Below, piece after piece: positions 21,993-33,433 of a stretch of DNA of 64,000 nucleotides; position 1 is the stretch's first letter; each line of letters starts with the position of its first letter. The position numbers were made by a program, and so were the translations under genes. The stretch lies in assembly GCA_030247855.1 (NCBI GenBank), contig JAPDRN010000007.1, positions 124,001 to 188,000 of the forward strand. The letters run 5' to 3'. The DNA comes from Knufia peltigerae. Its lineage: Eukaryota > Ascomycota > Eurotiomycetes > Chaetothyriales > Trichomeriaceae. The notes below the pieces were generated by a model that made no database searches, was not told the origin of the DNA, and saw only the letters and a list, made by a program, of their open reading frames with translations.

Positions 21993-24900
21993 TTAACCCC
22001 AGGTACCTCCACCTCCGCCTCTACCCTGTCTCTTCTGCGCGCTCAATCTCCAGTCGTCTTCACCGGCATACTTGTTGTGCAACGGCTGAATCCGTTCGGC
22101 CTTCTTCCGCTTGCTCAGGCGATCCGTCGGTGCAACCTTGAAGAACGTCGGCGCCGCCTCAACCAGCCATTTGGGTTCAATGACCGTCGTGCAATGCATG
22201 TACTCTTTCGTCGTGAGTACAAGAGTATGAAAGATGACATGCTCCGCAGCTTTACCAAAGAGCGAACTGCTGGGATGCATGTAGACCGGCGTACCCTCGA
22301 TCAGCGTCTTGTACCCTTCTTGTGGATCTTTGCGTGCCGAGTTACGGAAGAACCCAGAGCACAAGGCTTGACGAACTTTCAGCGTGTTACGCCCGCAGGA
22401 TACAATGTGGTGCTTGTATCGTTCCATTATGGACACCAGCTGCTGCCGCACATCTCGAGCACGTGCAATTTGACGCTTCTGAATAAAGTTTTCGAAACAC
22501 CAGGGATCGCTGTATCGTGATTGCTTCCACGCATTGTACACATTCAACAGAGTGAGGTGATCGCCATGAGGATCGTGGAACTTGGCCTTTTTCTGATCAG
22601 CTTGCTGCTGCTTTTCCTTTGGTCGGTAGAAGACTGTCTGCACGGAAAGCATGGCCACGATAGTGAGCATTTCGTCTGAACAGCCCATATCTTCCGACGC
22701 GATCAGTGCTTTGGACAGCGATGGCTCCATAGGGAAATCCGCCATCTTACGACCAAGTCTGGTGAGCAGGCCTTCATCGTCGAGAGCCGACAGTGCATAC
22801 AATTCCTCTAGTGCTGTCAACATGGTATTGGTGGGAGGTGGGTCCATGAAGTCAAAGTGCAAGAGATCATTGATGCCCATGGCTTTCAACATGAGGATGG
22901 TGTTTGACAAATTCTGACGCTGAATCTCAGGAATACTGGTTGGCAACATTTCCGACTGATATGCCGCTTCGGTGTATAGCCGAAAGCATTTTCCGGGTCC
23001 TGTACGACCAGCACGTCCAGCTCGCTGCTTCGCTTGAGCCTGTGAAATCGGTGTGACAACAAGAGAGTCCATTCCAAGTTTGGGATCATACGCATTCTGC
23101 TTGACGAAGCCAGGGTCAATCACGTAGTAGATATGATCGATTGTGATTGACGTTTCTGCAATGTTTGTCGCAATAACGACCTTTCGGCTTCCAGGTGGCG
23201 CGGGGTCAAAGATCCTGCTTTGCATCTCACTAGGGAGCGCTGAGTAGACCGGCAAGATGATCAATTCCGGGACACTTGGCCCGAGGGCCTTCATCCTCTC
23301 ATACAACACTTCACAGCTGGTATCAATTTCCTCTTGGCCAGTCAAGAACAACAGGATATCACCAGGTGGCTCAGTCAGGTGGATTTGCATGACGGTGGTC
23401 AAAGCAGCATCCAAATAATCCTCCTCGGGTTCTCTTGAGTACATGATCTCGACTGGGAAGGTCCGACCTGGAATAGTGAAGATAGGACACTTATTGAAGA
23501 ATTCCGAGAACTTTTCTGCATCAAGCGTCGCCGACGTAACGATGAGCTTCATGTCGGGACGTCTCTTCAATGTTTTCTTAAGCAACCCGAAAAGTACATC
23601 AGTCGCAATGGTTCTCTCGTGAGCCTCGTCAAGCATGATGACGCTATAGCGTTTGAGGTCTGGATCCAGGAGAATCTCTCGTTGTAGCATACCATCCGTC
23701 ATGTATTTGATCCTGGTGTCGGGCGACGTTCTGTCTTCAAAACGTATCGTGTAACCAACTTCCCTACCAAGTTCACACCCAACTTCTTCTGAGACACGCT
23801 TCGCAACGGACATGGCGGCAACACGACGTGGTTGGGTACAGCCAATGATGCCATTGTTAGCATAGCCTGCTTCGGCAAGGTATTGGGTGACCTGGGTGGT
23901 CTTTCCCGAACCAGTATCACCAACAACGATAAGGAGTTGGTTTTGCGCAATTGCATCCAGCAATTGCTTCCGAAATTTGTAGACGGGCAGAGATTCTCGC
24001 TGCTGTTTGATGGTCATGTCTGTCCTTCGTCCTAGGGATTGGTTCTTGCCTTGAGTCACTCGCCTCCATTCCGGTACGGTGTCTGTAGCTTTGAAGGTTT
24101 GTTGCTGAGCCTGTCTCAGTTCCGACGCGAATTTCCGTTGCTCGGGATTGATCATGGGATCTTGCCACTGCGCGTTGAGGTCGACCTTGGATGCTTCTTC
24201 TGCTGCTTTATCGGCAGCTTCCTGTTGTTTCAATTCCCTCCGTTCCTTGGCCAATGTCGTTCCTGCTTGAGCAGCTCTGTTCAAAGACCCTTCGGGGGCT
24301 TTGACGACTCGGATAGGTGAAAGTTCTAGTGACTGCTTGGTTTGGCCAGCTAGGAAAGGTGGTTCTTCCTCTCTGACCTCGATGTCCACATCTACTTCTT
24401 CCTCATCAAACTGACCCTGGCCATTCAGAGTCGCGTTGTAGTCCTCGTCAATATCAGGATAATCCTGGGCGGATATCGCGCCGGAGGCGATAAGCTGTTT
24501 GATTTCCCACCGCTCAGGTGAAGTCATCCTCTTTCTGTTCTTTCGTGAATTCGAGTTGTAGTCATCTTCAATTACAGGGACTGTATTACCGAGGCCGCCA
24601 TAACGATCCTCAGAAGGCATCCCGTCCAATCGTTCCAGATTAGCCCCAGAAGCGATTCGTCGCGAAGGCACCAGATCTTGACCAGTCACTTGGTCAACCT
24701 CTTTCATGGACAAACTGATTTTGTTGTTTTCAAGTTTGATGACCTTCACTTTGACCGGCTGGCCTCGTGACAAAAGATCCGAAGGATGGTTGACCCTTGC
24801 GCCTTCTTGTATGGCTGATACATGTATCAAGCCACTTGCACGACCTTTGACGCCTTGCAGATCTGCAAACGCTCCGAAATCTTTAATCCCATTGATCGTG

Positions 24901-25685
24901 GCATCGTAAATTTTGTAGAGGACAGGAGATTCGTCAATCTCCTTTCGAGGGGGCTTTTTGAAATCATCGTCGTCCTCGTAGTCTCTTCGTCTGCTCTTGC
25001 GATGGCCATTCCGTCTCTCATCGTACCGATCTCGACGGTCGTCGTAGTCTCTATCTCGGTCGCGGCGGTGGCGAGATTTTCTCTCCTCTTGCGGACTCGG
25101 GCTTCTCGACAAGTATTTCTGTCTCGGTTTCCTGTCTCTCGGATAATCATCTCGGTCGGGACTACGACTTCGTTTCCTGCTTCTCGTCGAGTTCCCATTC
25201 GTGCCACTTCCAGTCTTGCCGGCAAGCCCTTCGAGAAGCGCAAAGGTGTCGTCGTCCTCCGGCGTTCCAGGGTCTGGAGGTCGGCTTTCGTCGATCGTCT
25301 TTTGCCCGACCATGTCATCCTCGTAATCGTCCCATGCTTGTTCTCGGTCGGGTACAGCCAGTCCTTTGAACACTCGTGCCTTACGCCCGATAGCGTCCAA
25401 CTCATCCATGTCTGACTTGCCATTTTCTTGCGGCTTTTTCTGGACTTTATGCTTGGGGTGCATCGTCAAAATCAATCTGTCCACGCTCTCCACCAGACTA
25501 TTGGGGAACTCTGCTCCCATCGCAGCCAGCGAGGCCTTGAACTCGTGGAGGTTGCCACCACATTTTTCATGCTGGTCAATGACAAACTCGGCGAGAGTCT
25601 TGTCGTTGATTCCCAAGTGGTTTTGCAATTCGGAGGTGACTTTGGAAACGAGCGACAGGAGTTCGAGGGAGGTAAAATCGTCCAT
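21993..25685 (-). CDS. prp22: Pre-mRNA splicing DEAH-box helicase Prp22 (DHX8)
   Basis: An intronless frame of 1230 aa starting at an ATG with the family N-terminus MDDFTSLELLSLVSKVTSEL. An RS/RD-rich segment follows (residues about 150-245), then an S1 RNA-binding domain (about 250-330, YKIYDATINGIKDFGAFADL), the hallmark that separates Prp22 from Prp2, Prp16 and Prp43. The helicase core has GDTGSGKTTQ (motif I, near 590), DEAH (near 686), SAT, and QRAGRAGRTGPGKCFRLYT (motif VI, near 883), followed by the HA2 and OB-fold regions ending KRQGRGGGGG. In yeast and humans this nuclear ATPase acts in the second splicing step and releases mRNA from the spliceosome. Length and domain order are normal. 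Confidence 0.97.
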   Translation of the reverse strand: MDDFTSLELLSLVSKVTSELQNHLGINDKTLAEFVIDQHEKCGGNLHEFKASLAAMGAEFPNSLVESVDRLILTMHPKHKVQKKPQENGKSDMDELDAIGRKARVFKGLAVPDREQAWDDYEDDMVGQKTIDESRPPDPGTPEDDDTFALLEGLAGKTGSGTNGNSTRSRKRSRSPDRDDYPRDRKPRQKYLSRSPSPQEERKSRHRRDRDRDYDDRRDRYDERRNGHRKSRRRDYEDDDDFKKPPRKEIDESPVLYKIYDATINGIKDFGAFADLQGVKGRASGLIHVSAIQEGARVNHPSDLLSRGQPVKVKVIKLENNKISLSMKEVDQVTGQDLVPSRRIASGANLERLDGMPSEDRYGGLGNTVPVIEDDYNSNSRKNRKRMTSPERWEIKQLIASGAISAQDYPDIDEDYNATLNGQGQFDEEEVDVDIEVREEEPPFLAGQTKQSLELSPIRVVKAPEGSLNRAAQAGTTLAKERRELKQQEAADKAAEEASKVDLNAQWQDPMINPEQRKFASELRQAQQQTFKATDTVPEWRRVTQGKNQSLGRRTDMTIKQQRESLPVYKFRKQLLDAIAQNQLLIVVGDTGSGKTTQVTQYLAEAGYANNGIIGCTQPRRVAAMSVAKRVSEEVGCELGREVGYTIRFEDRTSPDTRIKYMTDGMLQREILLDPDLKRYSVIMLDEAHERTIATDVLFGLLKKTLKRRPDMKLIVTSATLDAEKFSEFFNKCPIFTIPGRTFPVEIMYSREPEEDYLDAALTTVMQIHLTEPPGDILLFLTGQEEIDTSCEVLYERMKALGPSVPELIILPVYSALPSEMQSRIFDPAPPGSRKVVIATNIAETSITIDHIYYVIDPGFVKQNAYDPKLGMDSLVVTPISQAQAKQRAGRAGRTGPGKCFRLYTEAAYQSEMLPTSIPEIQRQNLSNTILMLKAMGINDLLHFDFMDPPPTNTMLTALEELYALSALDDEGLLTRLGRKMADFPMEPSLSKALIASEDMGCSDEMLTIVAMLSVQTVFYRPKEKQQQADQKKAKFHDPHGDHLTLLNVYNAWKQSRYSDPWCFENFIQKRQIARARDVRQQLVSIMERYKHHIVSCGRNTLKVRQALCSGFFRNSARKDPQEGYKTLIEGTPVYMHPSSSLFGKAAEHVIFHTLVLTTKEYMHCTTVIEPKWLVEAAPTFFKVAPTDRLSKRKKAERIQPLHNKYAGEDDWRLSAQKRQGRGGGGGTWG

Positions 25686-26500
25686 GGCCGCTGCTTGCCG
25701 GGTTTAGAGCCCGTGGAAGATTGCCCTGAGTGTTGGATCAGAGTATTGCGTATCCGGATTTAAAAAAAAGTGGTATGTCGACAAACTGCGCCGCCGAGGT
25801 GGCTGATGGCGTCGAGTTGAGTGGACGGAAAAGGCTCCAGACACAAAATTGTTACCGTACAGTACTGAGCGAGTACTCCGCAGACTGTGGCGAGTGAGTT
25901 GACAGTTGGTGTGGCTTGTGTACCCTTACAGTATGTGGCTGGTGTGAGGGACCTTGGTTACGAGTACGAGTACGGAGTACGGAGAACCGAGTACCGTAGA
26001 ATTACAAAATGCCATCATATTCGGTCACTCCGTCCATGTCTCGCTTAAACTGGCTCGATCTGAAAAATGCACCAGTGAATCGTGACTGCCGACGACCGTT
26101 TTCATGGGCGATGAGCCTCATTCTGGAACCGATGGCGCTTGGCTTCACGGGCTGATTTGAGGGCCATGAGGGTCTCTGAAAGGGTCGATGTTCATCCCAG
26201 GGTCTCGGTTCTCAACGCAACTTGGTTTCCTTGGTTCATGCCGTGTCTCTACTAACGAGTACGAGTCCCTTCGTTATTTGTATGTAATCCCACCCCCTCC
26301 AACTGACGTCGCCTCTCTCTTCCACCCCGCCCGATCCTTGTACGAGTTACTTCTTTCCCAGGAGAGCTCTTCTCGGCTTCTTCTTCATTCTTCTTCCCTC
26401 TCCAGCCGTTCCCTTTTAAAACATTGTCGAGCTTCACCCGAAAGTCGTCACCGCACTCGATCACACAGAACCCCCCCAAAAAGGAAAACCACTTCTCGAA
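25686..26500. other. Divergent intergenic region with TACGAG/TACGGAG repeats
   Basis: Upstream of the Prp22 gene (minus) and the 92-aa gene (plus). It contains a run of TACGAG units leading into TACGGAGTAC at 25961-25980. Pyrimidine-rich DNA at 26300-26500 precedes the plus-strand gene, as is common in fungal promoters and leaders. Confidence 0.55.
25959..25986 (+). repeat. TACGAG/TACGGAG short tandem repeat
   Basis: Two TACGAG units are followed by two TACGGAG units; one exact TACGGAGTA lies at 25971-25979. Same repeat type as at 15702-15735. Confidence 0.7.
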
Positions 26501-26934
26501 ATGGACAACATCAGAGCAAAGTTGAAGCGTAGAATGAGCCACAAGGACAAAGAAGGTATGTACCTTGACTTGATCGAGCTTCTCCCTCCCCTCTCTCTCT
26601 CTCTCCTTCTCCCAGCTACTACTTGTCCCTTTCGTCGGCCTGCTTTTCAACACCAACCCCCGCCTCTCTATCTCCCCAGTGTCCCTCAGCTAACGTCAAT
26701 CTGTCCCCAGTCAACTTCGACGACCACGACTCGGCCGACGAAGAAACCATGGACTACGTTGGCAAGGAAGCTGAAGATGCAGAGAAGGCGGGATACGATA
26801 CCGGCAAGCCAGGTAGCTTCCTGAACAGACTCATCATGCACGGCAACAAGAAGACGGAAGACCAACTTGCCCGTGAAGCTGCAGCTGCTAATCCTGAAGC
26901 CGGTGGCGCCGACCGTGTTGTCACTCAGCGATAA
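26501..26934 (+). CDS. Small hydrophilic protein of 92 aa, function unknown
   Basis: Two exons: 26501-26555 and 26711-26934. The intron has a GTATGT donor, a GCTAAC branch and a CCCCAG acceptor, phase 1. The product starts MDNIRAKLKRRMSHKDKE and continues VNFDDHDSADEE; it is rich in Lys, Glu and Asp with a basic amphipathic N-terminus. It has a single hydrophobic patch, SFLNRLIMHGNKK, and no signal peptide. The clean splice structure and pyrimidine-rich upstream DNA argue for a real gene. I do not recognise a named family; similar tiny charged proteins occur across Pezizomycotina. Confidence 0.65.
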
Positions 26935-27404
26935 GCGCAGCCGGCCACCCAACCAAGGCAAAATATGGATCTTCGGACAAGCTGTTGAACCTGCCGGACA
27001 GTGGGAAGTGGCTGTCGAGTCTTCTTGTGTTCGATCACTACTATGGTGGAAGAGAGAAACCGAGCCCTCAGCCTCGACCATGTGTTGCCGGTGGACGACT
27101 TCCTACATCCACGCAGAAATGGAACTCTAGCATTCATTTGCACAGGTATAAATCAGTATTGGTTGTATCTAGATTGATAGCAGAAGATGAAATTCATTAT
27201 CATTCCATTACAGACCTCTCCAGATATGTCGTTATTTGTAGTGGTGCTACTGCTCGTTATATTATACATGTAAATATGGTTACACATCTTTAGTCGCTGT
27301 AATAAACGTCCTCGCTGCCCAAAAATATACATGAGATTGTGTCCACATAATGACTAGTCGTGACGCCTCGAGAGATCGTTGAGATCATCACTAATCCAAC
27401 ACGC
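26935..27404. other. Convergent 3' flank
   Basis: 3' ends of the 92-aa gene (plus) and the Suv3 gene (minus); AT-rich toward 27200-27300, no gene seen. Confidence 0.55.
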
Positions 27405-29809
27405 TCAGGCCACCGTTGCAGCAGCAGCAGGAGGAGAGATTTCGTTCGAAGCATCCTCGAACTCGGTATGCGATGATCCCGACACCCAACTTGACGGTAG
27501 CACTTCCTCCGGTTCAGCCAAGTCCAACTGCGAAGTGCTTGCCGGCATCGCTGTCTCGTCCGTGGGCACACTTGGGACCTTCATGCGCTTCTTGTACGCG
27601 AGCACACGTTTTCTGAGCTCCGGATTCGCCGAGAACTCGACAAGGCACGTGTTGATCTTGTCCTCAACCATGCTCTTTGCATAAAAGGCAACATCCCGAT
27701 CTTTCAAATTGGAAACAAACCTATAACTCAACCACAAGAACAGCACAAGACCTTTGTGCAGGTCTTCCAAAGCTTCGAGGTACGCTCTATCTCCCGAGAT
27801 AGGCTCCTCAAGCACCTCGAGGTTGAGCTCGGGAATGTCCATGATGTCTACATCGCGTTTTTCGGCGATGACCCTAGCCAAGGCGTGCGCTACAGCCTCA
27901 AGACGACTTGACCCTCGAGAGCATGGAGCGGCACTGAAGACAATCCTGTCTGTGGTGGTCAGGCCACGGACTGACTCGATATGACGAGCAATATAGCTCT
28001 GGTCACGGATGCTACACATCTTGAAGCGTTTGTGCATCGAAGCCGATCCAGTGACACGGCGGAGAATGTACTCAAACGGAGTGCCCTTGGGAAGGCGAGA
28101 GGCTAGTTCTTCCATATAGTCGCCGGGGGGTAACAAGCCTGCAAACTTAAGGGGAACCTCCTGCGTGTTCATGGCTTGACGGACGAGGGGTAAGTCTTCG
28201 TCATTGAGAGTGGTGACTAGTCCAACGTTTGCTTCCGACGCGGCCTTTGACTTCGTGTTATGAACATCCTGGTGGGCGCTGCGGTATCGGCCAGCTCGAC
28301 CGCCTATCTGCTTGATCTGCGAGACCGAAAGTTGTTCGTGGTGGGTTCCATTCCATCTAGACACGCCGTGGAATATAATACGTTTGACGCTCCTTTCAAT
28401 AGTCAGTCAGTAAGAGAGCAAAAGTGTCAGTATAGGGGAGCGTACAAGTTGAGGCCCATGCCGATGGCATCACTCGCCACCAGATAGTCATAGTCATTGT
28501 CTGGATCATTGAACAGCGCGGCTTGGGCTGCTCTCGTCTCAGGCGGCAGACTGCCATATACAATCGCGCAATGCCGGCCCGTGTCAAGCTCAATCTGCTT
28601 CTTCAAGGCGTGAATGTTCATCACTGAGAAGGTCACTATACAATCGCCCTTTCTCAAATTCTTCAGGTCACCACCCAGACTTTTCGTCATGACCTTCAGA
28701 GGATTAAGCCTTCTGTACTCGTGCACTTCCAGTGTGTCGCCAGTTGCTGCACATAACTCACGGATCAGAGGAAGAGCTCTTGCCTCTCCACACAAATGGA
28801 CCTCTTTTGCGTTGGCCCCTAAGAATGCCCGTGTCCATGCCCATCCACGATCAGGAGATGCAATCATCTGTATTTCGTCAATGACGGCGACATCCACCTT
28901 CTTCGAAACCTCCACCATCTCTACTGTCGAGGCGTATAGTGAAACATCTGAATCCTCGTCCCGCCTAATGTCGTCTCCCGTTACTAGATCACACTTTGCA
29001 CCTTTTGCTTTGAAGCGTGAGTAGACTTCATGTGCCAGTAACCTCAGGGGCCCTGCATAGAAACCATTGTTCTGTTCTTCAAGTCTTTTGAGTGCGTTGT
29101 ATGTCTTGCCAGAATTTGTTGGTCCGATATGCAGATGGACATTCCGTTGAATCTGTCTCGCCGCAGTGTACCATTCCGTCGGATATCGCAGATCGGTAAG
29201 GAGATCACCACTCATTGTTCCATCCTTGACGTTCTGTGTGAGGACGAAGTCGATAAAGCCAAAATGCAGATTTGTCTGCAGATTCTTTTGCGAAGTGGAT
29301 TGAGCCTTCCCTATGTCCGTAAAGAGCTTTTCCTCCTGCTCTGTGAGCGCTTGGCCTGGGGATTGCAATATATCACCCAGGCGCTTTGTATAATTTTCCC
29401 AATGGACCCCTCCAGGATCAAGAGACTCCATTTGCGACATATCAGACTCGGTCGAAGCGTCCGTTGATGTTAAATCCTCCTTGAGTTCAACTAGGGCTTT
29501 ATGCACTCGCTTTTCTAGCCACTGATGAGATCCAAGATCATCTTCATCGCCTCTTCCCCTGAAAGAGCGCCCTGAGGCATTCCCTGAATTGAAGGATGGT
29601 CTGAATCTCGAAGAAGGTTTTGAGGGTCTAGAGGGTCTGGGGCCCCTCGAGGATTTGGAGGGCTTGGAGGGCTTGTAATCATTCCTATACCAGGCATTGG
29701 TAGTCCTGAAGCCCCTATTTAGATTATAGGTTGGGTTTGACGCATCGGAAACAAGGGCTCGGAAGGCACAGAAGAGACATTGGCCCCTTCGGGTTGAACG
29801 AGCGAGCAT
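27405..29809 (-). CDS. suv3: Mitochondrial ATP-dependent RNA helicase Suv3
   Basis: Two exons: 29809-28446 and 28392-27405, giving 783 aa. The donor is GTACGC, the acceptor TTGAAAG, phase 2; the join yields GMGLNL-SVKRIIFHG, the conserved family motif. The N-terminus is Arg/Ser-rich without acidic residues (MLARSTRRGQ), as for a mitochondrial presequence. A low-complexity SKPSK/RPSRPS stretch follows. Helicase motifs are HIGPTNSGKTYNAL (Walker A), DEIQM (DExH-type box), IVTFSV and QIGGRAGRYRS (motif VI). Suv3 is the Ski2-like helicase of the mitochondrial degradosome, working with the Dss1 RNase in mitochondrial RNA turnover and group I intron release. The C-terminal tail after about residue 720 is Ala/Glu/Ser-rich. 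Confidence 0.95.
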
Positions 29810-30295
29810 AGCTCCAGCCGACGGCGCCGCAGTAGAGGTAGCAGCGTAGATTAAGAAGTTATTCAGGGGTGATCATGCAACAGGTTGATCACAAGATCTC
29901 TGGTCTGCATGGTGCTGGCAGTGGCAAGACAGACTGAAGTGGTTGTTGTTGAAGGTTCGTAGATATGAGGACGGAGTATCAATGATGGCTCCTCGTTCTT
30001 GTCCCATGCGCAGTATGGCAAAAAGTTCGGGACCGTCGCTTCTCCGCAAATGAAATGATTTGATTGGTGTAGGGCGAGAGCGACAGGGCTTACTAAGCAG
30101 ATCTTCGATGAGACAAGTGTCGAATACCACCGTCCGTACCTACAACGACTTGGTCGATAAGTACACACGGCCATTGATCCCAGTTGGGTGACAAGGATAT
30201 AGACATGCGGAAACAGTGGTTTATATAACCCTCGCTATGTGCCCTAGTACTATATATCTGAAAATGAACAAGCCAATTGATACCAATCCATTCCT
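29810..30295. other. Intergenic region between Suv3 and NoxB genes
   Basis: Promoter of the Suv3 gene and 3' flank of noxB. Short open frames at 29863-30174 have no coding signature. Confidence 0.5.
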
Positions 30296-32129
30296 TCAAA
30301 AGTTCTCTTTTCCCCAGACGAAACTGTAGCCCTTGGCTCCAGCTTCCGTATACATGTTGCACTTGATATGAAGCTGAGCACCGAGTCCTTTAGGTCCACA
30401 GAAGAATACGCCGCATTCACCAGGCCAATGGATTTTGCGGACAGCACGAAACACCATATCCCAGTTTGGTCGGCCAAAGTTTGTCGGCGTTCGTAAACCT
30501 GTGATAGCATCTGTGTCTCCGGAGTTCAGGGAAATATTTGATGCCTGGGCAGGTGTGATCTTGGCTGTCAAGTACTATGTTTTCTCATGTCAGCTGTGAC
30601 TTCTGTTGAAGGAGTTCAGGGTGAACTTACCGCGTGAATCTCGATGGCATGGCTTTTATCTTCGCTCTCGATGGCTGAGAGTAAGGATTTAAACCACTCC
30701 AGTGATCCAAAATCTCTGCACACCCAGAAGAAATAGACCTTGCGCAGCCGCGTCTTTCCGGCGGTGGGATTCTTCATACGGTACCAGATCGACTTGAGGA
30801 TCGATGCGAACGGAGTTACACCAATACCAGCACCAACAAGCATCACCGTCTCAAATTTGAATACATCTTCAGAGGCTGAGCCGAATGGCCCGTCGATATA
30901 TACCCGAGGAAGAAGATTGTTGACTTGAAGACCACCTTTTTCGGAGAATTCGGACGAACTGATGAGCTTTGTCTGACGATTCGCTTTCTTTTCATCCTTG
31001 TCCAACCCTTCGCATCCCAAGACTTTACCCAGTTGCTTCGTGAAATTGCCTACCATACGAACATGAACCGAGATAAAGTCTTCTTCAGGTGCAGAAGTCA
31101 AGGTGAAAGGATGATACTGCCAGAGCGATACTTCTGGGCAGCAGAGGAAAATATATCTGCGAATAGGTTAGACGTCTGTTGGATGGTAGCTTCACTCGCT
31201 TAATGAACTTACTGTCCCGCACGTGTCTTTGTATGCTCCTTCTTGATCTGAATCTCGACCACATTGGATGGGTGTTGGATGACCTTGTGGATATACGTCT
31301 TGTGAGAACCCCTAATCTCGCGCATGATACGCTCTCCAAGATATGCGAAGCCTCCAACAAACCACCATTGATAGAAAGAACCATTACCAAAGCAGGTAGG
31401 TATCGTGTCAAGTGGGATCATGCAGTAAATTCCGTGAATGGACCATGCGAGGAAGAAGACGATAAAGAGATGGTGGACATTCCAAAACCGTTCAAAGTTC
31501 GCGCGGCGGGGCTTTTCGATGGCAGTGAAGAATATTGCCATAATCGAGATAGTCAAAACGTAACCCGTCCAGCCAGGGCCCGTCAAGAAGTTGAGCTTAA
31601 TAAAACCGAGAAAGCCGGCATGGTTCTTCGCCGAGAGCTGCGCGACATTGTGTAAATGAGCGATAGTATGAACCCAGGTGAAGAATACAAGAGAATATCC
31701 AACCAGTTTGTGAAATGTAATGTTCTTGTCGAAAGGTATAATTCCGTTTAGAGGCGTCTGTCGAGCTAGGGAGATCAAGGTGCGGCAGACCGGTAGGAGA
31801 ATGCAGGCGACGTCGAAGTGTAGAACAAGTGCAGCGGATCGAGCAATGGGATATCCATATCCAAAAGTGGCTCGCGCATGCGTCATGTTATCCTTCATGG
31901 TGTAATTCATAAATCCAAAGGCGTATAGCATGCAATGAACGAGGATAAACGTGAAGACGAAAAGCCGCCGTGATCCTTCGTTGACCATCCATCTGTTGAA
32001 CTTCTCACGGGGGGTTAATTGTCTCGGCGCCTCTCCACTGACCTCCCCCGAAAGCAGAATCCTCATCAGTTCCGTGGACCGTGTCCTTTCCACCATGGTT
32101 GTCGTGGTCGACGCCCCGGAGTAACCCAT
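30296..32129 (-). CDS. noxB: NADPH oxidase catalytic subunit, NoxB/Nox2 type
   Basis: Three exons: 32129-31213, 31156-30631 and 30574-30296, giving 573 aa. Both donors are GTAAGT; the joins give GQYIFLCCPEV and EIHAYLTAK, both conserved. The four heme-ligand histidines are H140/H154 and H219/H232, with the expected spacings of 14 and 13. FAD binding is marked by HPFTLTSAP, NADPH binding by GAGIGVTPF and CGPKGLG. The N-terminal extension with LTPREKFNRWMVNEG and the YPIARSAALVLHFD segment point to the NoxB clade rather than NoxA. NoxB makes superoxide across membranes and is needed in other fungi for ascospore germination, penetration structures and differentiation, under the NoxR-RacA regulators. 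An acceptor-like TATCAG at about 32141 could mark a tiny upstream exon. Confidence 0.93.
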
Positions 32130-33433
32130 ATTGCAATCGGACTGATAGTAGACAATATTGGGTCGAGATACGCTTGTGATCTGGAACAGGGAAGAACCGA
32201 GCCAGCGGCACTTTCACGAAGCTGTTGTGAGCTTGGAGATCGACTTAATAGGAAAGACACAAGAGTCCGAGCCAGCGGAATGCTGCAAAAGAGCTAGAAC
32301 GAGTGATGGGAAAGGATAAAAGTACAGAATGAAAATTACCGTGCCAGCGGCGGAAGATGATGGTTCAGAGATCGACCAGAGATCAGGTCCTAGGTACAAA
32401 CATCTTGTATAAGGGGAGGAACTTTTCTCAATTGTCCTTGAATAGGCATGAGCTGGAAACAATTAGTGGCGGTGGTGTGATCTCAGTGGTATGATAGGGG
32501 TGAGCGAGGTGCCCTCTTTAGCTAACCAAAGGACCTTGATACAAACCAACCCCAGCTTTGAGACAGGAATCCGCGACGGTTTGTCAAGTGGACTGAGGCC
32601 TACGGAGTAGATCGGTCGTCAAAGCACAAGCAACGAGCTTCACACATGGCCATAGGAGCGAGATGAATCGACAGGATGATACGTGCCAAGGCTGTAGGTG
32701 GTATGATAGCTCCAAGAGCCGCAAGGGGAATATCTGATGAGGCTGGTGAAGCGTGTTTCAGATCATCGACGCGACATGACTGGCTCCTCTTAGTTTCACC
32801 ATGCTGGTACGGAGTATGATACTGCAAGACTTGGGAGTTGGTGGGCTTTAAGGACACGGCATTCGCTGCGCGATGCCTCCTGAGTAATATGAAGTTGCAG
32901 AAACTAACACGGATCAGGTTTGCAGCCAGCCTCGCTTCTGCCGCAGTGGCTAACATGTCCTAATATGGCACATACGAGTGAAAAGGGAAATTCGGCTGTT
33001 GAGAGTTCCGTTCAAGTGCCAAGACGCGATTCACGGCAGCGCCGAGTTGGGACCGACCCGAGCCGCTTAAGTAAGCGGATCCTACATCGTGACTCTAGCA
33101 TATCCATACGGTACCTATAGATACCTATACCTAAGGTAGGGACTAGTAGATAGGCACTCTTACGAGTGTGAGAGTATGGGGCATATTCGCAACTTTTACG
33201 GAGTATGAATTTGCCTTACCAGAACACTAGAAGAATTTGATGTTAGCGAATGTTATTCTCGAGACATGGGGACGACTTTATTCGTGTTATTAATAACGAA
33301 GCCATTGTAATACTCTCTCTCCTCTTTACACGAAAGTTCAACTCCGTAGTGTCTCATAACTTGTGTACTTGAATGTTGAGGGACGGTAAGGCTGGCGCAG
33401 CCCGGCCACTCACTAGCGTTCCCTTTGACCATT
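32130..33433. other. 1.3-kb intergenic region with three TACGGAGTA motifs
   Basis: Promoter of noxB. Exact TACGGAGTA copies lie at 32601-32609, 32808-32816 and 33197-33205, the densest cluster in the window. Around 33110-33140 there are overlapping TACCTA repeats. No gene is supported. Confidence 0.55.
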
